Assembly: GCA_030445805.1 (NCBI GenBank)
Contig: JASUTA010000003.1
Span: 1 to 35,980 of the forward strand
DNA: 35,980 nt
From: Clostridiales bacterium
GTDB lineage: Bacteria > Bacillota > Clostridia > Peptostreptococcales > Acidaminobacteraceae
Direction of reading: 5' to 3'
Both the position numbers and the translations under genes were made by a program. Below, piece after piece: positions 1-8,802 of the stretch. The notes beneath the pieces are model-generated. The model had not been told where the DNA came from. It did no database searches and was given only the letters and a program-made list of their open reading frames with translations. The first letter of the stretch is position 1; each line of letters starts with the position of its first letter.

Positions 1-8
1 TGCTTCAT
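1..8 (-). CDS. 5' end of a minus-strand gene truncated by the window edge; possibly a pyridoxal kinase by context
   Basis: Minus strand reads AAGGAGaaccgaccATGAAGCA: SD, 8-nt spacer, ATG at 8..6. Only the first codons are visible; the product guess rests only on the neighbouring pdxR/ECF genes. Confidence 0.35.
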
Positions 9-30
9 GGTCGGTTCTCCTTAACGATCG

Positions 31-95
31 ATTTATCCGAATAAAATGACTTTTTATAGTTATGCCCTTAATTACTCTTATCATAACGGATAAAT
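31..95 (-). other. Possible structured 5' leader (three-helix arrangement) upstream of the truncated minus-strand gene
   Basis: P1 31-39 ATTTATCCG / 87-95 CGGATAAAT (9 bp perfect); P2 60-64 / 82-86 (5 bp); P3 41-46 / 52-57 (6 bp); junction linkers of 0-2 nt. Confidence 0.35.
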
Positions 96-159
96 ATTAA
101 AACCGCATTAGAAAAACTTTAAATTCAGAAAAATATTGGAATAAAATTTTAAAGCCGAA

Positions 160-654
160 TCAGTGGCTCAAAGGTGCTTTTTCCAAGAATACCGCTGCGG
201 TAGCGGCCAAAACGGCACCGACCGTAAACTGGAGGATATTCCAAGGGATGCTAAAAATCGGAGCGACCCAACTGCCGTACATAAAAGCGGAAGCGACGTA
301 GTAACCGAAACACATCCAGAGACCGCCGATGAGCATGGCAAAATACGTTCTGAATTTTTCGCGATGTGCCGGCATCAAGTAGCCTGTAATCAGTCCCATG
401 AGGAATTTAATGATAAAAGTCGCCGGGGCCCAGTGTGCATAACCGCCGAGTACATCAGCCAGAGAAGAACCGATTCCTGCCGCAAAGGCACCGCCGATAG
501 GGCCGAGGAGCATTGCAGAGAGGAAGATAACGGAATCACCCAGGTGAATATAGCCGTTTGTCATGGGAACGGGCACTTGAATCACGAGTGTGGCAACGAA
601 AACAAAGGCGGCCATAAGTGCCGTATAAATCATCTGTTTGAGTGTAAACTTCAT
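160..654 (-). CDS. ECF transporter S component, pyridoxine-type (PdxU-like) by context
   Basis: Small multi-TM protein starting MKFTLKQMIYTALMAAFVFVATLVIQVPVP with ECF-S features (GYIHLGDSVIFLSAMLLGPIGGAFAAGIGSSLADVLGGY). GGAGGTTT SD before ATG at 654; the ORF-track start at 756 is too long. Divergent from a pdxR-like gene. Confidence 0.78.
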   Translation of the reverse strand: MKFTLKQMIYTALMAAFVFVATLVIQVPVPMTNGYIHLGDSVIFLSAMLLGPIGGAFAAGIGSSLADVLGGYAHWAPATFIIKFLMGLITGYLMPAHREKFRTYFAMLIGGLWMCFGYYVASAFMYGSWVAPIFSIPWNILQFTVGAVLAATAAVFLEKAPLSH

Positions 655-679
655 ATAAAACCTCCGAAAAGAACTTGGA

Positions 680-713
680 TTGACGTCATCCGTACTATAG
701 AGTATACTATAGA
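680..713 (+). promoter_or_regulatory. pdxR promoter overlapped by a putative MocR/PdxR operator (direct repeat ACTATAGA)
   Basis: TTGACG (680-685), 17 nt, TATACT (703-708). ACTATAGA repeated at 694-701 and 706-713 (12-bp period), overlapping spacer and -10. Confidence 0.6.
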
Positions 714-778
714 CTACAATTGACACTGCTAAAAGGGGCAGATTATTAAAAAACATAAGGGTCAGATGGGAGGCTTTT

Positions 779-2182
779 GTGGCTGAAATTATTTTGAGAT
801 TTGATGAACAATCGGGTATTCCGAAGTATCTCCAACTGTATCGCTACTTAAAACTCGAAATTTCAAAAGGCAGATTGGAACCGGGGGAAAAACTGCCTTC
901 GGTCAGGGTCATTTCCAAGGCGCTGAATGTCAGCAAGGCCACCGTAGAAAATGCGTATAGCCAATTGGTTGTGGAAGGCTATGTGGAAAGCCGCCCCAAA
1001 AGCGGCTACTACGTGGAACATTTGGATACGCATGCACTGGCGTCAAAGGATGAGAACGAATTTCAAAAAGAGGCTTCAGCGCAAAAGCAGCGTGAAGAAA
1101 CCGCTGTAAATGCCAATGGCATCGAAGCGGACGCTTTTGATTTTTCCAACTGGCGGCGATTCTCCGATCGCATTTTGGAATATCGGCAAAACGAATTACT
1201 CAATTATGGCGATGTCCGCGGGGCTTATGAGCTGCGATATGAAATCGCGAAGTTTGTACACCAATTCAGGGGAGCTGCGTGTCATCCCGATCAAGTGGTC
1301 ATCGGAGCGGGGACGCAATATCTCTTGGGATTTTTGGCGGTGCTTTTTAAAGGCAAAATGGCGCATGTCGCTTTTGAATTCCCCGGATTCTCAAAAGGGA
1401 TGTACATATTCGAGGATTATGGTTACCAGCTTGTAAAAATACCGCTGGAAGCAGACGGTATTGATGTGGGAAAACTCGGGGAAAGCCGGGCAAAGCTCGT
1501 TTACGTATCACCGTCGCATCAATACCCGACAGGAAGCGTGATGCCGGTGCAAAAGCGCATCGACCTGTTGAAATGGGCCCGAACGCGTGAAGGCTATATT
1601 ATTGAAGATGATTATGACAGCTTGCTTCGTTATGAGGGGTACCCGGTTCCTGCACTTCAGGGCATGAAATACGGTGAGCGCGTCATTTACATGGGGTCTT
1701 TTTCAAAACTTTTGATCCCTGCACTGCGCATCAGTTTTATGATTTTACCGAAGGCGCTTCTCCCCGCTTTTTCAAAATTGTCCGACCGCTACATGCAGTC
1801 GGTATCCACGATTGAACAGTTGACGCTGGCGGCGTATATGTCGGACGGCGCATTCGAACGGCATTTGAGACGTATTCGAAAGCAATTTGGCATGAAAAAT
1901 CAGTTGCTGGTAGAGGCTTTCAAGAAAGCGGAATCCGGTTTAGATATGAAGTCGGTTCAATTGCTCGGCAAGGCCTCAGGGCTGCACGTCATGCTTTCCG
2001 TGAGGGCAGATATTGATTTGGAACGCATGGTTGAGGCGGCTTCGCAGGCGGGCATCAAACTGGAAAGTTATCCGGATAACCGGATTCTGGTTCTGTCTTA
2101 CAGTGGCATACCGGATTATAAAATAGAAGCGACCGTCAAACGATTGGTCCAATCGGCAGAAAACGCCGCAAAGAAGGGTTAA
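779..2182 (+). CDS. pdxR: PLP-dependent MocR/PdxR family transcriptional regulator (GntR wHTH + class I aminotransferase fold)
   Basis: N-terminal GntR HTH (GEKLPSVRVISKALNVSKATVENAYSQLVVEGYVESRPKSGYYV); aminotransferase fold with probable PLP lysine (MGSFSKLLIPALRISFM). GTG start, SD gggagg. Confidence 0.85.
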   Translation: MAEIILRFDEQSGIPKYLQLYRYLKLEISKGRLEPGEKLPSVRVISKALNVSKATVENAYSQLVVEGYVESRPKSGYYVEHLDTHALASKDENEFQKEASAQKQREETAVNANGIEADAFDFSNWRRFSDRILEYRQNELLNYGDVRGAYELRYEIAKFVHQFRGAACHPDQVVIGAGTQYLLGFLAVLFKGKMAHVAFEFPGFSKGMYIFEDYGYQLVKIPLEADGIDVGKLGESRAKLVYVSPSHQYPTGSVMPVQKRIDLLKWARTREGYIIEDDYDSLLRYEGYPVPALQGMKYGERVIYMGSFSKLLIPALRISFMILPKALLPAFSKLSDRYMQSVSTIEQLTLAAYMSDGAFERHLRRIRKQFGMKNQLLVEAFKKAESGLDMKSVQLLGKASGLHVMLSVRADIDLERMVEAASQAGIKLESYPDNRILVLSYSGIPDYKIEATVKRLVQSAENAAKKG

Positions 2183-2202
2183 CTTCTCTGCGGCGTTTTT
2201 TT
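2161..2202 (+). terminator. Intrinsic terminator overlapping the pdxR stop codon
   Basis: ACGCCGCA-aAGAA ... TTCTc-TGCGGCGT followed by TTTTTTT; the TAA stop lies in the loop. Confidence 0.85.
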
Positions 2203-2231
2203 ATAAAATGATTGATGTGTTTTTAAAACAG

Positions 2232-3458
2232 CTACTCGTTAATGGCCGAGAAAATGGCATTGATAATGACGCCGACAATGGCTGCAAGGCTCAATCCGTA
2301 AAGCGAGATAGAGGTTCCCGGGATCGGAAGTGCCGGTGACAGAAGCGGCAGGTAAGTCGGAGAAAGTCCGATGTACAGGATGCTCACCATAACAATGATG
2401 TTCTTAACATTAAAGACCACGTGGTTGTCACGAATATTCTTGACTCCGATGAGCGCGATCATGGTAAAAAGCATCAAGCTGATGCCGCCCATAACGGCAG
2501 TCGGAATCGATCCGAGAACAGCGCCGAGTTTACCGACGAGGCTGAGGACGATGGCAAATACTGCCGCGATTCTCAAGATTGCCGGATTGTAGTTTTTAGT
2601 AATGGCAAGGACACCGGTGTTTTCACCGTAAGTCGTGTTGGCAGGACCACCCAAGAAACCGGCGACCATTGTAGCAAGACCGTCTCCGAGCAAGGTTCTG
2701 TTAAGTCCCGGATCTTCGATGAAGTTTTGACCGACGACCGCACCGTTTGTGGTGATGTCCCCGACGTGTTCCATGAATACGGCAAGTACGATCGGTGAAA
2801 TAATCAAAATGGCTTCAGCGCTGAATTTTGGTGCCGTAAAAGCCGGAATTGAGAGCAGTGTCGCACTTGTAATGCCCGACGTATCTACCATCCCCAAGAA
2901 GAAGGCGATGGTGTACCCGACGACAACGCCGATCAAAATGGATAACTGTTTGAAAAATCCTTTTGCGAAGAAGTTAATAATGAGTGCTGTGCCGAGTGTA
3001 ATCGCGGCGAGCATAAAGTTGGCCGAAGCCATGCCGTAGGCAGTCGGAACCAAATTGAGACCGATGACGATAATCATCGGACCGACGACGCGCGGCGGTA
3101 AAAACGCTTTGATCTTATCGACGCCGATGACGCGAATCAGGAATGAAAGCAAAACATAGATCAAACCTGCAACGACGATGCCGCCTTGCGCGTAAGTCAA
3201 GTCTCCGTTATTCAGTTCTTTAACTTGAATGATTAATGGAATAAAAGCGAAAGAAGAGCCGAGAAAAACAGGGACTTTCCAGTTGGTGCAGAAGTGAAAA
3301 ATAAGAGTACCGATCCCAGCGGTAAAGAGGGCTACGGAAGGGTTGAACCCTGTGAGGATCGGAACGAGTACCGTGGCGCCGAACATAGCAACCAAATGTT
3401 GCAGTCCGAGTATGTAACTCTTGGGATTAGAAAGTGTGGCAGTGCTGTTTTTTGACAT
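2232..3458 (-). CDS. uraA: Uracil/xanthine permease (NCS2 family, UraA/PyrP-like)
   Basis: [40 protein letters not shown]2 signature region; [62 protein letters not shown] is UraA-type. Confidence 0.92.
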   Translation of the reverse strand: MSKNSTATLSNPKSYILGLQHLVAMFGATVLVPILTGFNPSVALFTAGIGTLIFHFCTNWKVPVFLGSSFAFIPLIIQVKELNNGDLTYAQGGIVVAGLIYVLLSFLIRVIGVDKIKAFLPPRVVGPMIIVIGLNLVPTAYGMASANFMLAAITLGTALIINFFAKGFFKQLSILIGVVVGYTIAFFLGMVDTSGITSATLLSIPAFTAPKFSAEAILIISPIVLAVFMEHVGDITTNGAVVGQNFIEDPGLNRTLLGDGLATMVAGFLGGPANTTYGENTGVLAITKNYNPAILRIAAVFAIVLSLVGKLGAVLGSIPTAVMGGISLMLFTMIALIGVKNIRDNHVVFNVKNIIVMVSILYIGLSPTYLPLLSPALPIPGTSISLYGLSLAAIVGVIINAIFSAINE

Positions 3459-3507
3459 AAAAAAACCTCCCTAATATCATTTTTGGGAGAAGACTGGATC
3501 ATCTTCT

Positions 3508-3538
3508 CTTTTTAGCCTCGCCGGACCAAATTAAAAAG
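3508..3538 (-). promoter_or_regulatory. PyrR-binding RNA element in the uraA leader
   Basis: Minus strand CTTTTT-aattt-GGTC-CGGCGA-GGCT-AAAAAG. The core GGUCCGGCGAGGCU matches the PyrR binding consensus ARUCCNGNGAGGYU except for the first base, and closes as a hexaloop hairpin. Confidence 0.8.
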
Positions 3539-3555
3539 CAAAACACACTCTAAGC

Positions 3556-3584
3556 ACTATACCATATTTCATTGGGGAACGCAA
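3556..3584 (-). promoter_or_regulatory. Promoter for uraA
   Basis: Minus strand TTGCGT-17 nt-TATAGT with TGG extended -10; leaves a ~90-nt leader holding the PyrR element. Confidence 0.6.
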
Positions 3585-3678
3585 CGGAAAATCCGGCTTT
3601 GAAATCTTTAGTAAAAGTGTTATCATAATACGATAAAGGACATAAAATCAAGAGAGGCGCACAATGGAGGACGCAGAA

Positions 3679-4443
3679 ATGGGCGATATTTACACACACC
3701 ATTATCATTTGAATACATTTGACTTCGATCAAAATCGCAACGTTCGTCTGGTGAGCCTGATGAATTTTTTACAGGATATTTCAACGCGGCATTTTGAAGC
3801 GGTTATAGAAAGAAATGCAGAGGTAGAATCACCGGGACTGTGGGTGATTGTAGAATGGCATATCGAACTGTACGACGGCATCGATGCACCGATGAAAGTG
3901 GCGCTGACGACAGAACCGACGTACTTTAGAAAGTTTATCGGGTACAGACGTTACGACATGCAGCGCGAAGACGGCGGAACGCTTCTGAAGGCTTACAGCA
4001 AGTGGGCCTATATCGACTCGAAAACCCGGACACAGCTTAACATACCGGAACGTTTTTACGCGTGTTTTTCGGTGGATGCCGGTGCGGAGCGACCGACGTG
4101 GAAAAATAAATTCAAAGCAGAAGAGGCACCCTTTAGTGAGCACCTCTTTAAAAGTCATTATTCCGATGTGGATGTGAATCGACACGTCAACAATGTGACG
4201 TACATACGTTGGGGACTGGATGCAGTCTTTTCCGATAAACCGGAGTGGGTAGACCGCTACCCGATCAAGCGCCTGAAAGTGACTTTTAAAAAGGAGACTT
4301 TCGGAGGCGATAAAGTCCGCGTATCCGGGCATTATACCGAAACGGATGAAACGGCACAGAGCCTTCATTTTTTGACAAACGACGCGGGTGAAATCTGTGT
4401 GGAAATGGAAGCCCTTTGGGACAAAGTTGCCCCAAAGGCATAA
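3679..4443 (+). CDS. Acyl-[acyl-carrier-protein] thioesterase (FatA/FatB-like, double hotdog)
   Basis: MGDIYTHHYHLNTFDFDQNRNVRLVSLMNFLQDIS and FKSHYSDVDVNRHVNNVTYIRWGLDAV. GGAGG at 3666-3670 favours the ATG at 3679 over 3664. Confidence 0.85.
   Translation: MGDIYTHHYHLNTFDFDQNRNVRLVSLMNFLQDISTRHFEAVIERNAEVESPGLWVIVEWHIELYDGIDAPMKVALTTEPTYFRKFIGYRRYDMQREDGGTLLKAYSKWAYIDSKTRTQLNIPERFYACFSVDAGAERPTWKNKFKAEEAPFSEHLFKSHYSDVDVNRHVNNVTYIRWGLDAVFSDKPEWVDRYPIKRLKVTFKKETFGGDKVRVSGHYTETDETAQSLHFLTNDAGEICVEMEALWDKVAPKA
4411..4439. terminator. Hairpin between convergent thioesterase and MATE genes, possible bidirectional terminator
   Basis: GCCCTTTGGG acaaagttg CCCCAAAGGC with one-base bulge; weak U-tract. 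Confidence 0.4.
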
Positions 4444-4462
4444 AATATCTTTTGGATGACAG

Positions 4463-5833
4463 CTAAGAGCGCTCTAAGGCAAGATTTTGCGCCCACTTTC
4501 GGGAGCGAATTCGAGGAATGCCGACCAGCGCTTTTGTCAATTCTTCGAGGGAAACCAGTCCGACGACAAAATATACCGGCAGGTGCCAAACCAGTCCGCC
4601 GATGACGGCCATAGGGACGCCGATTCCCCAAACGCAAGAGAGTTCGAGGATCATGGAGAACAGCGTATCTCCGCCGCTTCTGAGCGTTCCGACGATGGTG
4701 ATCGTATTGTAGAATTTAAAAGGCATGTAGAAAGCCAGCACGTGGAAGGTGTTGACAGTCAACAGATACGCTTCGGGGGATAAGGTGTAGAAGGCGTTGA
4801 TAATAGAAGAGGACAGTACAAAAATAACCACGCCGACGACGGCCCCTGAAATCAAACCGAGTGCGATGAGTTTCTGATTGTACTCAACGGCGCGATCAAT
4901 TTCCCCGGCCCCCAAGGTATTTCCGAGCAGGATGGCTGTTGCATTTCCGAGCCCGATGCTGATGACAAAAAAGAGATTGTTTACCGTGTTGGTAATCATG
5001 ACGGAAGCCGCTGCATTTGTTCCGATCTTGGCATAGACAATGGTATAGGCAATCATGCCAAGTGACCAAAATGTTTCATTTAGAATAACGGGGATGGCTT
5101 TTTTCAATACGCGTTTCAAAAGAGAAAGAGACGGCTTGAAAATATGATGTGCTTGGATGGCAAGCTCGGGTATGGTGCGATAAATGCCCACAATCATGAA
5201 AATACATTCGACAAAGCGGGCGATCAATGTTCCCGTGGCGGCACCGAGGACGCCATATGCGGGAAAGCCAAAGTGGCCGAAGATTAAGATGTAGTTGAGA
5301 ACCGTATTGACTAAAAGAGAAACGGCGCTGGTATACATCGGCAGTGTTGCTTTTCCCACACTACGCGTTGAGAAACCGAAAGCAAAACTGATGGCTGTCG
5401 GAATGAAACTCAGGCTGACACGTTTCAAATAGATTGAGCCGATGGAGATGACCAATGGGTCAGGCGACAAAATCGAAAAAATTTGTTCCGTAAAAAAATA
5501 ACTCCCGATAAAAAACAGGGTGCTGAGCAAAACGCCGAAGATCATTTCCAGTCCCAGAACCTTCTTGATTTCTTCCAGTGACTTACTGCCCCAAAATTGT
5601 GCCACGAAAATAGAGGCGCCGCTAAATGTCCCGAATAAGACGAGCGACATGAGGAAGTAGACTTGATTGGCGAGCCCGACGGCGGCAATTTGAGATTCGC
5701 CCAAGGTTCCGATCATAATGTTGTCTACGAGATTCAGAGATGAGGAAATGAAATTCTGTATGACAATCGGCATCATCAATGTCAAAAGTTGCGTATAGAA
5801 AATTTTGTTTTTTCGGTATCCCAAGGACAACAT
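4463..5833 (-). CDS. MATE family efflux transporter
   Basis: MLSLGYRKNKIFYTQLLTLMMPIVIQNFISSSLNLVDNIMIGTLGESQIAAVGLANQVYFL; 12-TM MATE pattern; SD AAAGAGG before ATG at 5833. Confidence 0.9.
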   Translation of the reverse strand: MLSLGYRKNKIFYTQLLTLMMPIVIQNFISSSLNLVDNIMIGTLGESQIAAVGLANQVYFLMSLVLFGTFSGASIFVAQFWGSKSLEEIKKVLGLEMIFGVLLSTLFFIGSYFFTEQIFSILSPDPLVISIGSIYLKRVSLSFIPTAISFAFGFSTRSVGKATLPMYTSAVSLLVNTVLNYILIFGHFGFPAYGVLGAATGTLIARFVECIFMIVGIYRTIPELAIQAHHIFKPSLSLLKRVLKKAIPVILNETFWSLGMIAYTIVYAKIGTNAAASVMITNTVNNLFFVISIGLGNATAILLGNTLGAGEIDRAVEYNQKLIALGLISGAVVGVVIFVLSSSIINAFYTLSPEAYLLTVNTFHVLAFYMPFKFYNTITIVGTLRSGGDTLFSMILELSCVWGIGVPMAVIGGLVWHLPVYFVVGLVSLEELTKALVGIPRIRSRKWAQNLALERS

Positions 5834-5938
5834 GTCAACCTCTTTTAAGTGTGAATTTTCATTGTGTATTCCATGAATTTTCCTCATTATAGCATTAAAG
5901 CCTCTTTAGGGCGAGACGGAATATGAAATAATAATAAA

Positions 5939-5966
5939 TTGAAATATATTTGATTTCTGATAAAAT
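5939..5966 (+). promoter_or_regulatory. Putative promoter for the phoPR-like operon
   Basis: TTGAAA (5939-5944), 16 nt, TAAAAT (5961-5966). Confidence 0.5.
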
Positions 5967-6061
5967 GACCTTAACGGGAGTTTTTAAAGGCGCCCGCATT
6001 CGCTAAAAGTTCAACCGCTTTTTTTCGCTCAAATCACCAAATAAATTTGCGAGGTGTTTGC

Positions 6062-6769
6062 ATGCAAAAAAATAAAATCTTGATTGTTGACGATGAAATT
6101 CATATTTTGGAACTGCTTCGCTACAATTTAGAAGACAACGGATACGAAGTCATTCAGGCTGAAACAGGGGAAGAAGCCTTGAAACGGATTGAAGAAACGC
6201 CTGTGGATCTCGTCATATTGGATTTGATGCTTCCGGGCATTGACGGCATCGATGTTTTAAGACAGATCCGGAAGTCGGATTACAGTCACTTGCCCGTGAT
6301 TATGTTGACGGCTAAAAATGAAGAAATCGACGCGGTTATCGGACTTGAAATGGGTGCCGACGATTATATCGGGAAACCGTTTAGGACGAGAGAGCTCATC
6401 TCCAGAGTTAAGTCGGTTCTCAGGCGTGCTCAAAGCAGAAGCGAAGCCGAGGATTCGGGCAAACCCGGAAACACGATTGAAAAAGAAGGCTTGTCCATCA
6501 ATTTGGAGACCCATCAAATTTTCAATGACGGAAAAGAGATTTTTTTGACGCTGAAAGAATTTGAATTGCTTGAAAAATTGATGAAATACCCCGGAAGAGT
6601 GTTTACGCGTGATGAGCTATTGGAATCCATTTGGGGTTATGACTACGTCGGAGAAACGCGAACGGTAGACGTTCATATTCGCCAGATCAGAAAGAAAATT
6701 GAAAAAGACGATAAAAATCCGGAAAAAGTATTGACGGTCAGGGGCATCGGTTATAAATTCAAACCCTGA
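6062..6769 (+). CDS. phoP: Response regulator, OmpR/PhoB family (PhoP-like)
   Basis: MQKNKILIVDDEIHILELL; VILDLMLPGIDG; KPFRTRELISRV; winged helix RVFTRDELLESIWGYDYVGETRTVDVHIRQIRKKIE. Adjacent PhoR-like kinase and pst operon. Confidence 0.9.
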   Translation: MQKNKILIVDDEIHILELLRYNLEDNGYEVIQAETGEEALKRIEETPVDLVILDLMLPGIDGIDVLRQIRKSDYSHLPVIMLTAKNEEIDAVIGLEMGADDYIGKPFRTRELISRVKSVLRRAQSRSEAEDSGKPGNTIEKEGLSINLETHQIFNDGKEIFLTLKEFELLEKLMKYPGRVFTRDELLESIWGYDYVGETRTVDVHIRQIRKKIEKDDKNPEKVLTVRGIGYKFKP

Positions 6770-6808
6770 TGAAATAAGAAATAGATTCGAAAAGCATCGG
6801 AGGCGCGC

Positions 6809-8584
6809 ATGCGGAAAAAAATCATCGGTTCTTATGTACTCTTGATTTTAATGCTTACGGCAGTATTTTGGTGGATCGTCAATTCATCACTGGTCGACGC
6901 CATGCTGCTTCAATACGAGCAACACTTTGTCAATGAAGCAAAACTGGTAAAAATGGAATTCCAAGAACGCTATTCGGACACGTTTGACTATGGCACTTTT
7001 GCGAATGACATTCACGACTTGGTTGATGCGAGAATTACCATTATCAATTCCGAAGGCGTTGTCCTCGCCGATTCCAACGAAGATCCTAGCGTTATGAATA
7101 ACCATTTGACGCGAGAGGAGATCCAAGAGGCATTGGCAACAGGGGAGGCGGCGGTTTCGGTACGATACAGCGATACCCTAAAAGCCGATTTTATGTATGC
7201 CGCCGTTACGACCGAAGTGGACGGACAGACCTTTATTCTTCGCGTATCCAAGCCTTTGACGGCAATGCGAGAATTGACGATGAGACTTCAAAACTATACG
7301 TGGCTTTCGACTGCAATTGCCGCCATTTTGGCGACGCTGATGGCGGTGCTGATCACCCGACGCATTACGGAACCGATTTATGCATTGACCGATGCGGCCA
7401 ATCAAATTGCCCATGGGGATTTCGGAAGGCGAATTTATAATGGCTCAAACGATCAAATCGGCGATCTGACCAATTCTTTCAATAAAATGAGCATTCAGTT
7501 GGAACGCTCCATGAGGGAACTCAAGAGCCGAAACGTGGAACTGGAGTCCATCTTAAACAGCATGATCAACGGGATTATTGCCATCGATCAAGACCGTCGC
7601 ATTTTAATGATTAATAAAATTTGCTTTGAGATTTTAAATATCCCGGAAGATTACGTCGTTCAAAATGAATCCATGTATAAAATTATCCGCAATGAAGAGG
7701 TGGCGGAAATGGTGGACACCTCTATTGCAAAGGGCATTTCTCAAATCAAAGAATTGCAATACGTTCATTTAGATAAAATCCTGCGGGTTTATATCAATCC
7801 GATTGTCACGGCAAGTGAGGAGACTCTGGGGAGTATCGTCGTCTTTCAGGATGTGACTCAGATACGCAAACTCGAAAAAATGAGAAGCGATTTTGTTTCA
7901 AATGTCTCTCATGAATTAAAAACGCCTCTGACATCCATCAAGGGGTTTGTAGACACCTTGAAAAACGGAGCCATTAAGGACAGAGATACGGCGATGCGAT
8001 TCTTAGACATCATCGACATTGAATCCGATCGGCTGTACCGCTTAATCAATGACATTTTGTTGCTTTCGGAAATCGAGAGCATGGACAGAGAGCGAGAGGC
8101 CGGAGACATCATTTTAAATGAAGTCATTGATGAAGTCATCAACATGCTTGAACTCAAGGCATCGGAAAAGGGCATTGTTCTCAAGAAAACCGAGCACGGC
8201 ATTTTCAGGATGAATGCCAATCGCGACCGCATGAAACAGATGTTGATTAATCTGGTTGATAATGCGATCAAGTACACCGAGCGCGGTGAAGTTGAAGTTA
8301 CCATTGAAGCGTCCGACCCGTGGATCCGATTACTCGTCAGGGATACCGGAATCGGATTTGCGGAAGAGCACAAGGATCGCCTTTTTGAACGCTTTTACCG
8401 AGTGGACAAAGGGAGAAGCCGATCGCTGGGCGGAACGGGGCTCGGTCTTTCAATCGTAAAGCACATTGTCTTGCTCTATAAAGGGCGTATTTCAGTCTCC
8501 AGTGTTCCGGGTGAAGGATCGACCTTTGAGATCCTTTTTCCGAATCAAGAAACGCTTAAATCTTTAAATATTGAGCAGTCTTAA
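6809..8584 (+). CDS. phoR: Sensor histidine kinase, PhoR-like (extracellular sensor, HAMP, PAS, HisKA, HATPase)
   Basis: HAMP TRRITEPIYALTDAANQIAHGDFGRRI; H-box FVSNVSHELKTPLTSIKGFVDTL; N-box MLINLVDNAIKYTERG; G-boxes RDTGIGF and GGTGLGLSIVKHIV. Confidence 0.92.
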   Translation: MRKKIIGSYVLLILMLTAVFWWIVNSSLVDAMLLQYEQHFVNEAKLVKMEFQERYSDTFDYGTFANDIHDLVDARITIINSEGVVLADSNEDPSVMNNHLTREEIQEALATGEAAVSVRYSDTLKADFMYAAVTTEVDGQTFILRVSKPLTAMRELTMRLQNYTWLSTAIAAILATLMAVLITRRITEPIYALTDAANQIAHGDFGRRIYNGSNDQIGDLTNSFNKMSIQLERSMRELKSRNVELESILNSMINGIIAIDQDRRILMINKICFEILNIPEDYVVQNESMYKIIRNEEVAEMVDTSIAKGISQIKELQYVHLDKILRVYINPIVTASEETLGSIVVFQDVTQIRKLEKMRSDFVSNVSHELKTPLTSIKGFVDTLKNGAIKDRDTAMRFLDIIDIESDRLYRLINDILLLSEIESMDREREAGDIILNEVIDEVINMLELKASEKGIVLKKTEHGIFRMNANRDRMKQMLINLVDNAIKYTERGEVEVTIEASDPWIRLLVRDTGIGFAEEHKDRLFERFYRVDKGRSRSLGGTGLGLSIVKHIVLLYKGRISVSSVPGEGSTFEILFPNQETLKSLNIEQS

Positions 8585-8601
8585 ACGGATAACACAAATA
8601 T

Positions 8602-8650
8602 AAAAAGAACCTATACCCATTGAAAACACTTGGGTAAAGGTTCTTTTTTT
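8602..8650 (+). terminator. Intrinsic terminator after phoR
   Basis: AAAGAACC-tat-ACCCA ... TGGGT-aa-AGGTTCTTTTTTT. Confidence 0.85.
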
Positions 8651-8654
8651 CTGC

Positions 8655-8693
8655 TTAACATGGATTTAACATTCGGATTATTTGTCCATAACA
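8655..8693 (+). promoter_or_regulatory. PhoP binding array (Pho box) upstream of pstS
   Basis: TTAACA (8655), TTAACA (8666), ATTATT (8677), ATAACA (8688): four 6-mers at exact 11-bp spacing; possible -10 TAAAGT at 8703-8708. Confidence 0.75.
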
Positions 8694-8802
8694 AAGGGGT
8701 GCTAAAGTATGAGCTGTGAGGAAATTGACTTTGAGCGATTTCCACGGTTAAAGATTTTAGCGAATCTTGCTGGGCAACTAAAAAATTGGAGGAAATTCTA
8801 TA

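Noticed and set aside
163-723. 186-aa plus-strand ORF antisense to the ECF S gene
   Set aside because: Low-complexity Cys/His/Arg-rich product, no family, fully antisense to a convincing membrane protein gene.
5967-6046. Possible structured leader upstream of phoP (CGGG...CCCG)
   Set aside because: Only about 4 bp of pairing; the T-run near 6020 is not preceded by a strong stem.
7909-8373. 154-aa minus ORF within the histidine kinase
   Set aside because: Ser/Met-rich shadow ORF opposite the conserved HisKA/HATPase region; no RBS or family signal.
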